Positions 1 to 10,340 of a DNA stretch of 64,000 bases are shown piece by piece. The stretch is taken from positions 2,976,001 to 3,040,000 of the forward strand of contig NZ_JACHJV010000001.1 in the NCBI RefSeq assembly GCF_014203855.1. The letters run 5' to 3'. A program made the translations under genes and the position numbers. Origin of the DNA: Kitasatospora kifunensis. GTDB lineage: Bacteria; Actinomycetota; Actinomycetes; Streptomycetales; Streptomycetaceae. The notes below the pieces were generated by a model. The model searched no databases, had not been told where the DNA came from, and saw only the letters and a program-made list of their open reading frames with translations. Position 1 is the first letter of the stretch; every line of letters begins with the position of its first letter.

Positions 1-1551
<1,551 letters not shown>

Positions 1552-1583
1552 GGGTCGTTACGTCCTTTCCCTCGCTACCGGAC

Positions 1584-3158
1584 TCAGGCCTGCTCGCCGA
1601 GCAGCTTGCCGTCGGCGGTGGTGAAGCCCAGCTTGAAGGTCTTGATCGCCTCGGTCAGCGCGTCGACCGTGCCGTCCTCCAGCTGACCGGTCTCGACGAT
1701 GCCGCTGAGCAGCGTCTTGTGCTCGATCCGCAGGAAGTCGAGGAACTCGCGCTCGAAGCGGCGGATGTCGGCGACCGGGACGTCGTCCAGCTGGCCGGTG
1801 GTGCCGGCCCAGATCGAGGCGACCTGCTCCTCGACCGGGAACGGCTGGTACTGGCCCTGCTTGAGCAGCTCGACCATGCGGGCACCGCGCTCCAGCTGCG
1901 CCTTGGAGGCCGCGTCCAGGTCGGAACCGAAGGCGGCGAACGCCTCCAGCTCGCGGTACTGGGCCAGGTCCAGGCGCAGACGGCCGGCGACCTTGCGCAT
2001 GGCCTTGATCTGGGCCGAGCCACCGACGCGGGAGACCGAGATACCGACGTTCACGGCCGGGCGGATGCCGGCGTTGAACAGGTCGGACTCCAGGAAGCAC
2101 TGGCCGTCGGTGATCGAGATGACGTTGGTCGGGATGTACGCCGAGACGTCGTTGGCCTTGGTCTCGATGATCGGCAGACCGGTCATCGAGCCGCCGCCGA
2201 GCTCGTCGTTCAGCTTGGCGCAGCGCTCCAGCAGGCGGGAGTGCAGGTAGAAGACGTCACCCGGGTAGGCCTCACGGCCCGGCGGGCGGCGCAGCAGCAG
2301 GGAGACGGAGCGGTAGGCCTCGGCCTGCTTCGACAGGTCGTCGAAGATGATCAGGACGTGCTTGCCGTCGTACATCCACTCCTGGCCGATGGCCGAACCG
2401 GTGTACGGGGCGAGGTACTTGAAGCCGGCCGGGTCGGAGGCGGGAGCGGCCACGATGGTGGTGTACTCCAGCGCGCCGGCCTCCTCCAGGGCGCCGCGGA
2501 CGGCGGCGATGGTGGAGCCCTTCTGGCCGACGGCGACGTAGACGCAGCGGACCTGCTTCTTCGGGTCGCCGGAACGCCAGTTGTCCTTCTGGTTGATGAT
2601 CGTGTCGATCGCCACCGCGGTCTTGCCGGTCTGGCGGTCGCCGATGATCAGCTGACGCTGGCCACGGCCGATCGGGGTCATCGCGTCGATGGCCTTGATG
2701 CCGGTCTGCAGCGGCTCCTTGACCGACTTGCGGACCATGACGCCGGGGGCCTGCAGCTCCAGGGCGCGGCGGCCGGTGGCGACGATCTCACCGAGGCCGT
2801 CGATCGGGTTGCCCAGCGGGTCGACGACACGGCCGAGGTAGCCGTCGCCAACCGACACGGAGAGGACCTCGCCGGTGCGGTGCACCGTCTGACCCTCCTC
2901 GATGCCGCTGAACTCACCGAGGATGACAACACCGATCTCGCGGGTGTCGAGGTTCAGCGCCAGGCCGAGGGTGCCGTCCTCGAACCTCAGCAGCTCGTTG
3001 GCCATCACCGAGGGCAGGCCCTCGACATGGGCGATACCGTCCGCCGCGTCAGTGACCGTGCCGACCTCTTCACGCGAGGCGGCGTCCGGCTGGTACGACT
3101 GGACGAAATCCGCCAGCGCGTCCCGGATCTCCTCCGGCCGGATCGTAAGCTCCGCCAT
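1584..3158 (-). CDS. atpA: ATP synthase F1 subunit alpha
   Basis: Non-catalytic nucleotide-binding alpha subunit of F1. The 524-residue protein begins [15 protein letters not shown] and carries the Walker A loop GDRQTGKTA around residue 170. The family signature near residues 360-375 ([17 protein letters not shown]) is intact. Its start lies 164 nt downstream of the atpH stop, an unusually large spacing for this operon. It is followed by atpG. No frameshift or missing motif is apparent. Confidence 0.98.
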   Translation of the reverse strand: MAELTIRPEEIRDALADFVQSYQPDAASREEVGTVTDAADGIAHVEGLPSVMANELLRFEDGTLGLALNLDTREIGVVILGEFSGIEEGQTVHRTGEVLSVSVGDGYLGRVVDPLGNPIDGLGEIVATGRRALELQAPGVMVRKSVKEPLQTGIKAIDAMTPIGRGQRQLIIGDRQTGKTAVAIDTIINQKDNWRSGDPKKQVRCVYVAVGQKGSTIAAVRGALEEAGALEYTTIVAAPASDPAGFKYLAPYTGSAIGQEWMYDGKHVLIIFDDLSKQAEAYRSVSLLLRRPPGREAYPGDVFYLHSRLLERCAKLNDELGGGSMTGLPIIETKANDVSAYIPTNVISITDGQCFLESDLFNAGIRPAVNVGISVSRVGGSAQIKAMRKVAGRLRLDLAQYRELEAFAAFGSDLDAASKAQLERGARMVELLKQGQYQPFPVEEQVASIWAGTTGQLDDVPVADIRRFEREFLDFLRIEHKTLLSGIVETGQLEDGTVDALTEAIKTFKLGFTTADGKLLGEQA

Positions 3159-3322
3159 CAGGCTTCCCTGCTCTCCTAGGTTGCGATCCTCGGCCCGCCC
3201 AAGGAGGGCCGCAAGTATTCGATCCTCGGCCGGTGCTGTTGAACCGGCCGTTCGTATGTGCCGGCTGCCCCGTGGGTGGGACCGGCGCCCGACCGAGGGT
3301 CGGATGTTGCTGTGCGGGTGGC

Positions 3323-4138
3323 TCAGCCTTCGAGGGCCTGGCGAGCGCCGTCAAGGCGGCTCGACACGGTGCCGTCGATGATCTCGTCACCGATCTGCAC
3401 CCGGACACCGCCGACGACCGTGGGGTCGACATCGATGTTCAGGAGCACCGGGCGCCCGTACAGCTTGGCCAGCGCGCCCGACAGGCGCTCCCGCTGACCG
3501 TCGCTGAGCGGAACGGCAGTGGTGACCAGAGCCACCACGCGGCCGCGGCGGTCGGCGGCGAGCTTGGCGAAGGACTCCAGGCCCTGCTCCAGGCTACGGC
3601 CACGCGGGTGGGTGACCAGCGAGGTGACCAGACGGACCGTGCCCGCCTGGGCGCGGCCGCCGAGCAGCTTCTTGATCAGCTCCGTCTTGGCGACGGCGCC
3701 GGCCTTCGGCTCGGTCAGCGCGGCACGCAGCTCGTGCGAGCCGCTGACGATCCGGCCGAACCGGAAGAGCTCGTCCTCGAGGTCGTCCAGCTTGCCCGCC
3801 TGCTCCGCGGCGATGACCTCGCCGTAGGCGGCGAGCTGCTCGACCGAGTCGACCAGGTCGCGCGAGCCGGACCAGCGGGACCGGACCAGACCGGACACCA
3901 GGTCCAGGGTCGCACCGGAAACCTGACGGCCCAGCAGCGAGTTGACCAGGTCGGCCTTGTCCTGACCGGACCGCGCAGGGTCGGTCAGCACGCGGCGCAG
4001 CGAGACCTCGCGGTCCAGCAGCGCGGTGACGGCGCTGAGTTCCTCCGCCAGCTTGGCCGCGTCCACCGAGGTGTTGTCGGTCAGGCTGTTGAGGTTCTCC
4101 CGGCCGGCGGCCAGGGCCTCACGGCTGGCGCCGATCAC
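3323..4138 (-). CDS. atpH: ATP synthase F1 subunit delta
   Basis: Peripheral-stalk delta subunit linking the F1 head to the b subunits. The 271-residue length matches actinobacterial delta subunits, which are about 90 residues longer than the E. coli form. The family C-terminal region is present ([20 protein letters not shown]). The ATG overlaps the atpF stop as ATGA, indicating translational coupling. A gap of 164 nt without a gene separates it from atpA. Confidence 0.96.
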   Translation of the reverse strand: MIGASREALAAGRENLNSLTDNTSVDAAKLAEELSAVTALLDREVSLRRVLTDPARSGQDKADLVNSLLGRQVSGATLDLVSGLVRSRWSGSRDLVDSVEQLAAYGEVIAAEQAGKLDDLEDELFRFGRIVSGSHELRAALTEPKAGAVAKTELIKKLLGGRAQAGTVRLVTSLVTHPRGRSLEQGLESFAKLAADRRGRVVALVTTAVPLSDGQRERLSGALAKLYGRPVLLNIDVDPTVVGGVRVQIGDEIIDGTVSSRLDGARQALEG

Positions 4139-4692
4139 TTGGCGACCGCCGCGGTCGCGCTGGCCTTGGCCTCCAGCTCGTCCATGAAGCGGTCGATCAC
4201 ACCGGTCTGCCGGGCGTGGTCCTCAAGGGACTCACCCACGATGCGGGACGCCAGCTGGGAGGCGAGCGAACCGACGTCCTGACGCAGAGCGGCGGTGGCC
4301 GTCTTCTTGTCGGACTCGATCTGAGCGTGACCGGCGGCGATGATGGCCTCGCGCTGACGCTGGCCCTCCTCGCGCATCTCGCTGATCAGGGCAGCGCCCT
4401 GCTCACGGGCGTGCTCGGTGATCCGAGCCGCCTCGTGACGCGCCTCAGCGAGCTCGGCGCGGTACTGCTCAAGAACAGCCTGAGCCTCGGCCTGAGCGGC
4501 CTCAGCCCGCTCCAGGCCGCCCTCGATCTGGTCCCGACGCTCCGCCAGCACCTTCTCGATGCTGGGGAGGAGCTTCTTGCCGAGCAGACCGAAGACCACG
4601 AAGAAGCAGATCAGGCCGATGATGAGCTCAGGCGCCTTGGGCACCAGAGGATTGAAGTCCTCCGATGCCAACTGCATCGCGATGAGCGACAT
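4135..4692 (-). CDS. atpF: ATP synthase F0 subunit b
   Basis: Peripheral-stalk b subunit. Residues about 25-45 form a single transmembrane helix (LIIGLICFFVVFGLLGKKLL). A long Ala/Glu/Arg-rich amphipathic helix of about 130 residues follows and would form the stator coiled coil. At 185 residues it is the usual actinobacterial length. It overlaps atpH by 4 nt and follows atpE by 36 nt. Confidence 0.96.
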   Translation of the reverse strand: MSLIAMQLASEDFNPLVPKAPELIIGLICFFVVFGLLGKKLLPSIEKVLAERRDQIEGGLERAEAAQAEAQAVLEQYRAELAEARHEAARITEHAREQGAALISEMREEGQRQREAIIAAGHAQIESDKKTATAALRQDVGSLASQLASRIVGESLEDHARQTGVIDRFMDELEAKASATAAVAK

Positions 4693-4728
4693 ATCTGGAC
4701 CTTCCGTCCGGTGGGGCTACAGGAGGGT

Positions 4729-5052
<324 letters not shown>

Positions 5053-5868
5053 TCAGTGCGACTCTTCGAGCGCGCCACCGATGTAGGTGCAGGCGAGCAG
5101 CACGAAGATGTACGCCTGCAGGAACTGGATCAGCAGCTCGAAGGCCGTCAGACCCAGCGTCATCGCGAAGGACGCACCCGCGTAGAGAGCACCGACACTC
5201 GGGCTGAGCAGGTACCAGGAGGCCACCGAGAACATGACGATCAGCAGGTGACCGGCGAACATGTTGGCGAACAGTCGGACCGCGAGCGTGAACGGCCGCA
5301 GGAAGATGTTCGACACGAACTCGATCGGCACCAGGATGAACATGACCGGGGCCGGGACGTCGGAGGGCCAGCACAGGTGCTTCAGACCGCCGATGAAACC
5401 GTGCTTCTTGAAGGTCAGCCCCATGTAGGTGACCCAGACCATCAGCGCCAGGCCGGCCGGGAAGCCGATCACCGCAGCCGCCGGGAACTGGGCGAACGGG
5501 ATGACCGACATCACGTTCAGCAGCCAGACGAAGAAGAACAGCGAGACCATCATCGGGGTGTACTTCTCGCCCCGCTTACCGATGTTCTCCAGCACGATGC
5601 TGCGCTTCACGAAGTCGTAGCCGATCTCGCCCAGCAACTGCAGCTTGCCGGGGACCACCTTCGGCTTGGCGAACGCCGCCCAGAAGAAACCGACCACCAG
5701 CACCATGACGATCAGCGACAGCAGCATCGGCTTGTTGAAGCCAAAGCTGCCAACCTTGAAGATCGAGTCGAACTGGAACTCGTTCAGACCGGGGGCAGGG
5801 AAGCCGCAGCCGGAGAACAGGTGGCAGCCTCCCGAGGCAAGCTGCGTGAGCCTGTCAGCACTCACCAC
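5053..5868 (-). CDS. atpB: ATP synthase F0 subunit a
   Basis: Membrane subunit a, forming the proton half-channels against the c ring. The 271-residue protein has five or six predicted membrane helices. The essential arginine is in RPFTLAVRLFANMFAGHLL and the last helix carries the conserved Gln (ELLIQFLQAYIFVLL). It is separated from atpI by 300 nt. That gap holds no gene but does contain a stable hairpin just after atpI. Confidence 0.97.
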   Translation of the reverse strand: MVSADRLTQLASGGCHLFSGCGFPAPGLNEFQFDSIFKVGSFGFNKPMLLSLIVMVLVVGFFWAAFAKPKVVPGKLQLLGEIGYDFVKRSIVLENIGKRGEKYTPMMVSLFFFVWLLNVMSVIPFAQFPAAAVIGFPAGLALMVWVTYMGLTFKKHGFIGGLKHLCWPSDVPAPVMFILVPIEFVSNIFLRPFTLAVRLFANMFAGHLLIVMFSVASWYLLSPSVGALYAGASFAMTLGLTAFELLIQFLQAYIFVLLACTYIGGALEESH

Positions 5869-6139
5869 GGACTCCTTCGTCGTGACACATAGTTACGGCA
5901 ACCTCAGTGTGTCGGCGCGGCTTTCAGCCACGATGCGGCACTTGGAATGTTTCTTGTTACGCGTGCTGGAGACGCCAGTGAGCTGTGTGGAGACGCAGCC
6001 CTGCACGATCCCAGGGATCCTGGAGGCTGTGCGGCGTCAACGGTGATCAGTCCGGCTGGTGGAGCGATCCGGACGCTTCCCGCACTCCGTGGCTGCCCCG
6101 GACGATAGCAGCCTGTTGGTTTCGCATAAGCGCCAGCCC

Positions 6140-6159
6140 CCTCCCTCCGAAGAGGGAGG
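6140..6159 (-). promoter_or_regulatory. C(UUCG)G-capped hairpin between atpI and atpB
   Basis: On the minus-strand transcript this reads as an 8-bp stem CCTCCCTC/GAGGGAGG closed by a TTCG loop, an exceptionally stable tetraloop. It starts 10 nt after the atpI stop. No T run follows it, so it is not a canonical terminator. It could reduce read-through or mark an mRNA processing point between the atpI and atpB cistrons. I saw nothing else in the 5869-6168 gap. Confidence 0.55.
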
Positions 6160-6168
6160 CAGTGACGG

Positions 6169-6603
6169 TCACGGTTGACGCTCCGTAGAGACCACCGGCT
6201 CACCGGTGGACTCCGGCACCACATAGAAGATCTTGGCCTTCATGCCGGTCCGCACGATGAACACGGTCCAGACCGCGGTGCAGCCCAGCACGGTGAAGCC
6301 GAAAACCTTGGTGTCGAACAGAGTTGTGCCCTTGAAGAGGGCCAGCACGATGCCCACGGCGAGGACCTGCGTCATGTAGACGACCATCGCGACGGGGAGC
6401 ATCATCTGCGGGTTGTTCCTGCTCAGGCGATCAATGGCGATCTGCCCGAAGCTGAAGAAGGCCATCACCAGCAGCGTGGCGAACAGTGCACCGTAGAGAC
6501 CTTTGGCGCCCGCGACCGCGGTCGCGGCCGCGACAGCGGCAACTCCGGCGACCGCAGTGGGAATTGCGGCGCCTCGAACGAGCGGGGCGTCAGCGGACGG
6601 CAT
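6169..6603 (-). CDS. atpI: ATP synthase protein I-like membrane protein
   Basis: Small membrane protein heading the atp operon; AtpI proteins assist c-ring assembly. The 144-residue product has four hydrophobic segments and the family stretch YMTQVLAVGIVLALFKGTTLF. The frame is open 114 nt further upstream, to 6717. I placed the start at the internal ATG (MPSADAPLVRGAAIPTA) because streptomycete homologues start there and a GGAG lies 10 nt upstream. The extra upstream residues are His/Pro-rich and do not look like protein of this family. First gene of the operon, so the operon promoter should lie at about 6610-6790. Confidence 0.85.
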   Translation of the reverse strand: MPSADAPLVRGAAIPTAVAGVAAVAAATAVAGAKGLYGALFATLLVMAFFSFGQIAIDRLSRNNPQMMLPVAMVVYMTQVLAVGIVLALFKGTTLFDTKVFGFTVLGCTAVWTVFIVRTGMKAKIFYVVPESTGEPVVSTERQP

Positions 6604-7238
6604 GTCGGCAACTCCGGCGGCATGTCGGGGAACGTGGACGTGTGGCTGGGATGAGCACGGGGGGTGCGTGTGCTCAGCGACCGAAGGGCTGACCTTGTCA
6701 GCCGGGAAGTCCTCCATACGAGGTGCTTCGGCTCATCCCTTGGTCCTCGTGAACGATATCACAAACTATTTGATGAGAGCTTTACTGAGGGAGTGTGGCG
6801 CTAGACACACCAACGGACGAACGCTTCACCCTTGCGGGCGAACGCCTGGGGCCGGCCGGGCGAACCGGCTCGCCGCGCACGCACCCGCGCGCGAGCGCCA
6901 CTGTACGACGCCGACGCGACGCCGACCGGTCGGCGAACGAGGCCGCCGCGGCACGTCCGGCGCCCCCGGGTGGCCCGCCCTGACGGTCACGCAGCGTGGC
7001 GATGGGGCCGAACCCGAACTGGCCAGTCGTCACCGGCAGTTCGAAGCCGGTTCAATCAGAAGCGAGATGATCGACACACCGCCCGACAGGGTGTGTGGAT
7101 ACGATCTGACGATCCATGAGCAGCCGCGTGTCTCGCTGGTCCAGGAGAGCGCGGCGAACCAGGGCCGCAGCGGCCCTGGCAGGCCTGGCGGCAGGCGCAG
7201 GCCTGACCGCCCCGCACCTGACGGAAGGTACGTACGCG
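6604..7238. other. 635-nt intergenic region between divergent atpI and pptH
   Basis: No convincing gene. It must hold the promoters of the leftward atp operon and the rightward pptH-pptT pair. The part around 6740-6790 is much more A/T-rich than its surroundings and contains the short palindrome gtgaacgatatcac (6749-6762), a candidate promoter or operator area for the atp operon. The 6790-7040 part is very GC-rich, and short open frames there look random. pptH has a GGAAGG ribosome site at about 7223-7228. Confidence 0.5.
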
Positions 7239-8102
7239 GTGACGAAAACCACTGATGGGCGTGGCGGCTCCCTCCTCGCCATCAGCGATCTGCACATCAG
7301 CTACGCCGAGAACCGCTCACTGGTCGAGGCGCTCAAACCGAACAGCCCGGACGACTGGCTGATCGTGGCGGGCGACGTCAGCGAGATCGTGGACGACATC
7401 GCCTGGGCGCTGGGGCTGCTCGCCGAGCGGTTCGCCAAGGTCATCTGGGCGCCGGGCAACCACGAGCTGTGGTCGCACGGCGAGGACGCCTCACAGCTGC
7501 GCGGGGTGGCCCGCTACGAGCGGCTGGTGGAGGTGTGCCGGGGCCTGGGCGTCGTGACGCCGGAGGACCCCTACCCGGTCTGGCACGGCCAGGGCGGACC
7601 GGTGCGGATCGCCCCGCTGTTCCTGCTGTACGACTACACCTTCCGCCCGGCCGGCACCCTCACCCAGCAGCAGGCGCTGGAGCGCGCGCACGAGGTCGGT
7701 GTGGTCTGCTCCGACGAGTTCCTGCTGCACCCCGACCCCTACCCCAGTCGCGAGGCCTGGTGCCGGGCCCGGGTGGCCGAGACCGAACGGCGGCTGGCGG
7801 CCTGCGACCCGGCGGTGCCGCTGGTCCTGGTCAACCACTACCCGCTGGTCCGCACGCCGACCGACATCCTGCACTACCCGGAGTTCGCGCTCTGGTGCGG
7901 CACCACGGCCACCGCCGACTGGCACACCCGCTTCAACACCGCGGCCATGGTCTACGGTCACCTGCACATACCCAGGACCACCTGGTACGACGGGGTCCGC
8001 TTCGAGGAGGTCTCGGTGGGCTACCCGCGCGAGTGGCAGCGACGCCCCGCCGGTGCCCCCGGGCTGCGCCAGATCCTGCCGGCCACCGGTGGTGCGGCGT
8101 GA
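7239..8102 (+). CDS. pptH: Calcineurin-like metallophosphoesterase, PptH-type (phosphopantetheinyl hydrolase)
   Basis: Shows all the metallophosphoesterase blocks in order: SDLHIS, VAGDVSE, PGNHELW, LVNHYPL and YGHLHIP, which supply the dinuclear metal ligands. The start is GTG at 7239, 10 nt after GGAAGG. An upstream ATG at 7116 would add an Arg-rich tail without a ribosome site. Its stop overlaps the GTG of the PPTase gene (GTGA). In M. tuberculosis the same pair, PptH (Rv2795c) and PptT (Rv2794c), form an operon in which PptH removes the phosphopantetheine arm that PptT adds. The function here is inferred from motifs plus this pairing; the substrate is not proven by sequence. Confidence 0.8.
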   Translation: MTKTTDGRGGSLLAISDLHISYAENRSLVEALKPNSPDDWLIVAGDVSEIVDDIAWALGLLAERFAKVIWAPGNHELWSHGEDASQLRGVARYERLVEVCRGLGVVTPEDPYPVWHGQGGPVRIAPLFLLYDYTFRPAGTLTQQQALERAHEVGVVCSDEFLLHPDPYPSREAWCRARVAETERRLAACDPAVPLVLVNHYPLVRTPTDILHYPEFALWCGTTATADWHTRFNTAAMVYGHLHIPRTTWYDGVRFEEVSVGYPREWQRRPAGAPGLRQILPATGGAA

Positions 8103-8761
8103 TCGAGCGGATCCTGCCCGACACGGTGATCACCGTCGCCGACGCCAGCAGCGCCCCGGTCACCGAGCGGCTCTTCCCGGCCGAGGAGGCGCTGATCAGC
8201 ACCTCGGTGGCGACCCGGCAGCACGAGTTCCGCGCCGTGCGGCTGTGCGCCCGGCAGGCGCTGACCAAGCTCGGCGTACCGGTGGCACCGATCCTGCCGG
8301 GCCTGCGGGGCGCGCCTGGCTGGCCCACCGGCATCGTCGGCAGCATGACGCACTGCCGGGGCTACCGGGCCGCCGCGCTCGCCCACGCGACGCAGCTGCT
8401 CAGCATCGGCATCGACGCGGAGCCCGCCGAGCCGCTGCCGGAGGGAGTGCTGGAGGCGATCGCCCGTCCCGAGGAGCTGACCCGGCTGCGGGCCCTGACC
8501 GCGCAGCGGCCCGATGTGCCCTGGGACCGGCTGCTCTTCAGCGCCAAGGAGAGCGTCTACAAGGCCTGGTTCCCGCTGGCCCAGGTGTTCCTCGACTTCT
8601 CCGAGGCCTCGCTGACGTTCGACACCGAGGGCGGCTTCACCGCCGAGGTGCTGGTCCCCGCTCCGCTGGTGCAGGGCCGTAGGCTGACCGGCTTCACCGG
8701 CCGCTGGCTGGTGGCGCAGGGCCTGGCGCTGACCGCGATCAGCGTGCCGCACGCGGCCTGA
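8099..8761 (+). CDS. pptT: 4'-phosphopantetheinyl transferase, Sfp/PptT type
   Basis: Transfers phosphopantetheine from CoA to a Ser of acyl/peptidyl carrier proteins, activating fatty acid, polyketide and peptide synthases. The 220-residue protein has the GIDAEP motif (Mg and CoA binding) and the FSAKESVYKAW motif characteristic of Sfp-type enzymes. The length is close to PptT (about 227). The GTG start overlaps the pptH stop by 4 nt, so the two opposing enzymes are translationally coupled. It ends in front of a strong bidirectional terminator shared with wecA. Confidence 0.92.
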   Translation: MIERILPDTVITVADASSAPVTERLFPAEEALISTSVATRQHEFRAVRLCARQALTKLGVPVAPILPGLRGAPGWPTGIVGSMTHCRGYRAAALAHATQLLSIGIDAEPAEPLPEGVLEAIARPEELTRLRALTAQRPDVPWDRLLFSAKESVYKAWFPLAQVFLDFSEASLTFDTEGGFTAEVLVPAPLVQGRRLTGFTGRWLVAQGLALTAISVPHAA

Positions 8762-8794
8762 CCGGTTGCCGCCCCGGACCGGGGCGGCAACCGG
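8762..8794. terminator. Bidirectional terminator between pptT and wecA
   Basis: Perfect 16-bp inverted repeat (ccggttgccgccccgg) around a single A, immediately after the pptT stop and 44 nt after the convergent wecA stop. Real loops would open a few central pairs. No U tract is seen, which is common in streptomycetes. Confidence 0.75.
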
Positions 8795-8837
8795 CGGCAC
8801 TGCCGGCGAGCCCTTGCGCCCGCTGAGCGGGCCCTCT

Positions 8838-10208
8838 TCAGTGCCGCTCGCCGCCCCGGCCGCCGAGCGCGGTGGCCCCGCTGCCCCGCAGGATCTCCCG
8901 GTCCGCGGCGGACAGCTCGCCCAGGGCCGACTCGACCGTCTCGCCGCCCAGCCCGGGTTCGCCCGAGGCCGACTCGCCCAGCTCGGCGGGGCGCACGCGG
9001 TGGGCCGTGCGCACCGGCCGCCGCCGCCCCGAACTGCCCCGCCGGTAGCGCGGCGGGACGATCGCCTGCACCGCCGCCGGCGCCTTGGGCCGGAACCAGG
9101 GCAGCAGCAGCACCACGATGCCGATCAGGCAGAACCCGGCGCAGGCCAGCACCACCGTGCGGCCGGTGTTGGTGACCGAGAAGGCCACCGTGCCGAAGGC
9201 GATCAGCGCGGCCCAGAAGTACATGATCAGCACGGCGCGGCTGTGCGAGTGGCCGATCTCCAGCAGCCGGTGGTGCAGGTGCTGCTTGTCGGCGGCGAAC
9301 GGCGAGCGCCCGGCCCAGGTGCGTCGCACCACGGCGAGCAGCAGGTCGGCCAGCGGCAGCGCGATCACCGCCAGCGGCAGCAGCAGCGGGATGTAGATCG
9401 GCACCAGGATGTGGGTGGTGGCGGTCTGCGATCCGCCGGTCTGCGCGGTGATCAGGTCGGGGTCGACCCGGCCGGTCACCGAGATCGCGGCCACCGCCAG
9501 CATCAGTCCGAGCATCATCGAGCCGGAGTCGCCCATGAAGATCCGGGCCGGGTGCAGGTTGTGCGGCAGGAAGCCCAGGCACATGCCGATCAGCAGCGCG
9601 CTGAACAGCACGGCAGGCGCCGCCTCGCTGATCGAGTAGCCGTACCAGAGCCGGTAGGAGTAGAGGAAGAAGGCCATCCCGGCGATGCAGACCATGCCGC
9701 CGGCCAGGCCGTCCAGGCCGTCGATGAAGTTCACCGCGTTGACCATGACGACCACCAGGGCCACCGAGATGACCATGCCCAGGGTGGGGCTGAGCGAGAC
9801 CGAGCCGACTCCGGGGACCGGGATCGTGATCACCGTGATGCCCTGGTAGACCATCACGCCGGCGGCGATCATCTGGCCGCCGAGCTTGACCAGCGCGTCC
9901 ACGCCCCACTTGTCGTCCAGGACGCCGATCACCCACATGATGCCGACGCCGGACAGCAGCGCCTTGATGTCGGAGGAGTTGTCGCTGAACACCCGGCTCA
10001 GATTGGTCAGGTGGTCGGCCACCAGGAGCCCGGCGCAGAGCCCGCCGAACATCGCGATGCCGCCCAGCCGCGGGGTGGGCTCGCGGTGCACGTCGCGGGC
10101 TCGGACCGGCGGCATCGCGCCGGCGATGATCGCGAACTTCCGGACCGGGCCGACCAGCAGGTAGGTCACCGCGGCCGTGCAGAAGACCACGAGCAGGTAC
10201 TCACGCAC
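8838..10208 (-). CDS. wecA: Undecaprenyl/decaprenyl-phosphate GlcNAc-1-phosphate transferase (MraY/WecA family)
   Basis: Polytopic membrane sugar-1-phosphate transferase that makes a lipid-linked first intermediate for cell-envelope glycan. Family motifs are seen: RDVHREPTPRLGGIAMF near the N terminus, NFIDGLDGLAGG with the catalytic Asp pair, FMGDSGSMMLG, and KQHLHHRLLE. About eleven hydrophobic segments. GTG at 10208 was chosen because GGAAGGAGG lies 6 nt upstream; an ATG 54 nt further up has no such site. The last 100 residues are a hydrophilic Arg/Glu-rich tail. It occupies the position of rfe/wecA (Rv1302) next to the atp operon in mycobacteria. Confidence 0.9.
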   Translation of the reverse strand: MREYLLVVFCTAAVTYLLVGPVRKFAIIAGAMPPVRARDVHREPTPRLGGIAMFGGLCAGLLVADHLTNLSRVFSDNSSDIKALLSGVGIMWVIGVLDDKWGVDALVKLGGQMIAAGVMVYQGITVITIPVPGVGSVSLSPTLGMVISVALVVVMVNAVNFIDGLDGLAGGMVCIAGMAFFLYSYRLWYGYSISEAAPAVLFSALLIGMCLGFLPHNLHPARIFMGDSGSMMLGLMLAVAAISVTGRVDPDLITAQTGGSQTATTHILVPIYIPLLLPLAVIALPLADLLLAVVRRTWAGRSPFAADKQHLHHRLLEIGHSHSRAVLIMYFWAALIAFGTVAFSVTNTGRTVVLACAGFCLIGIVVLLLPWFRPKAPAAVQAIVPPRYRRGSSGRRRPVRTAHRVRPAELGESASGEPGLGGETVESALGELSAADREILRGSGATALGGRGGERH

Positions 10209-10340
10209 CGACGGCCTCCTTCCGCGCGCGCGGCCGGGTGCGTACGGAAGGTACTCCCGCACGGCTGAGGGGTTCGAGGTGCGTCGCCACGGTACACACC
10301 TTATTGAGTCGGACGACTACCGCGTGCATCGCGGTTCGCC

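Noticed and set aside
6604-6717. N-terminal extension of AtpI to an ATG at 6717
   Set aside because: The extra 38 residues are His/Pro-rich, unlike the family, and the internal ATG has a GGAG site and matches known starts.
6795-7119. Short Arg/Pro-rich frames between atpI and pptH
   Set aside because: Overlapping frames on both strands with similar composition and no ribosome sites point to chance open frames in GC-rich DNA.
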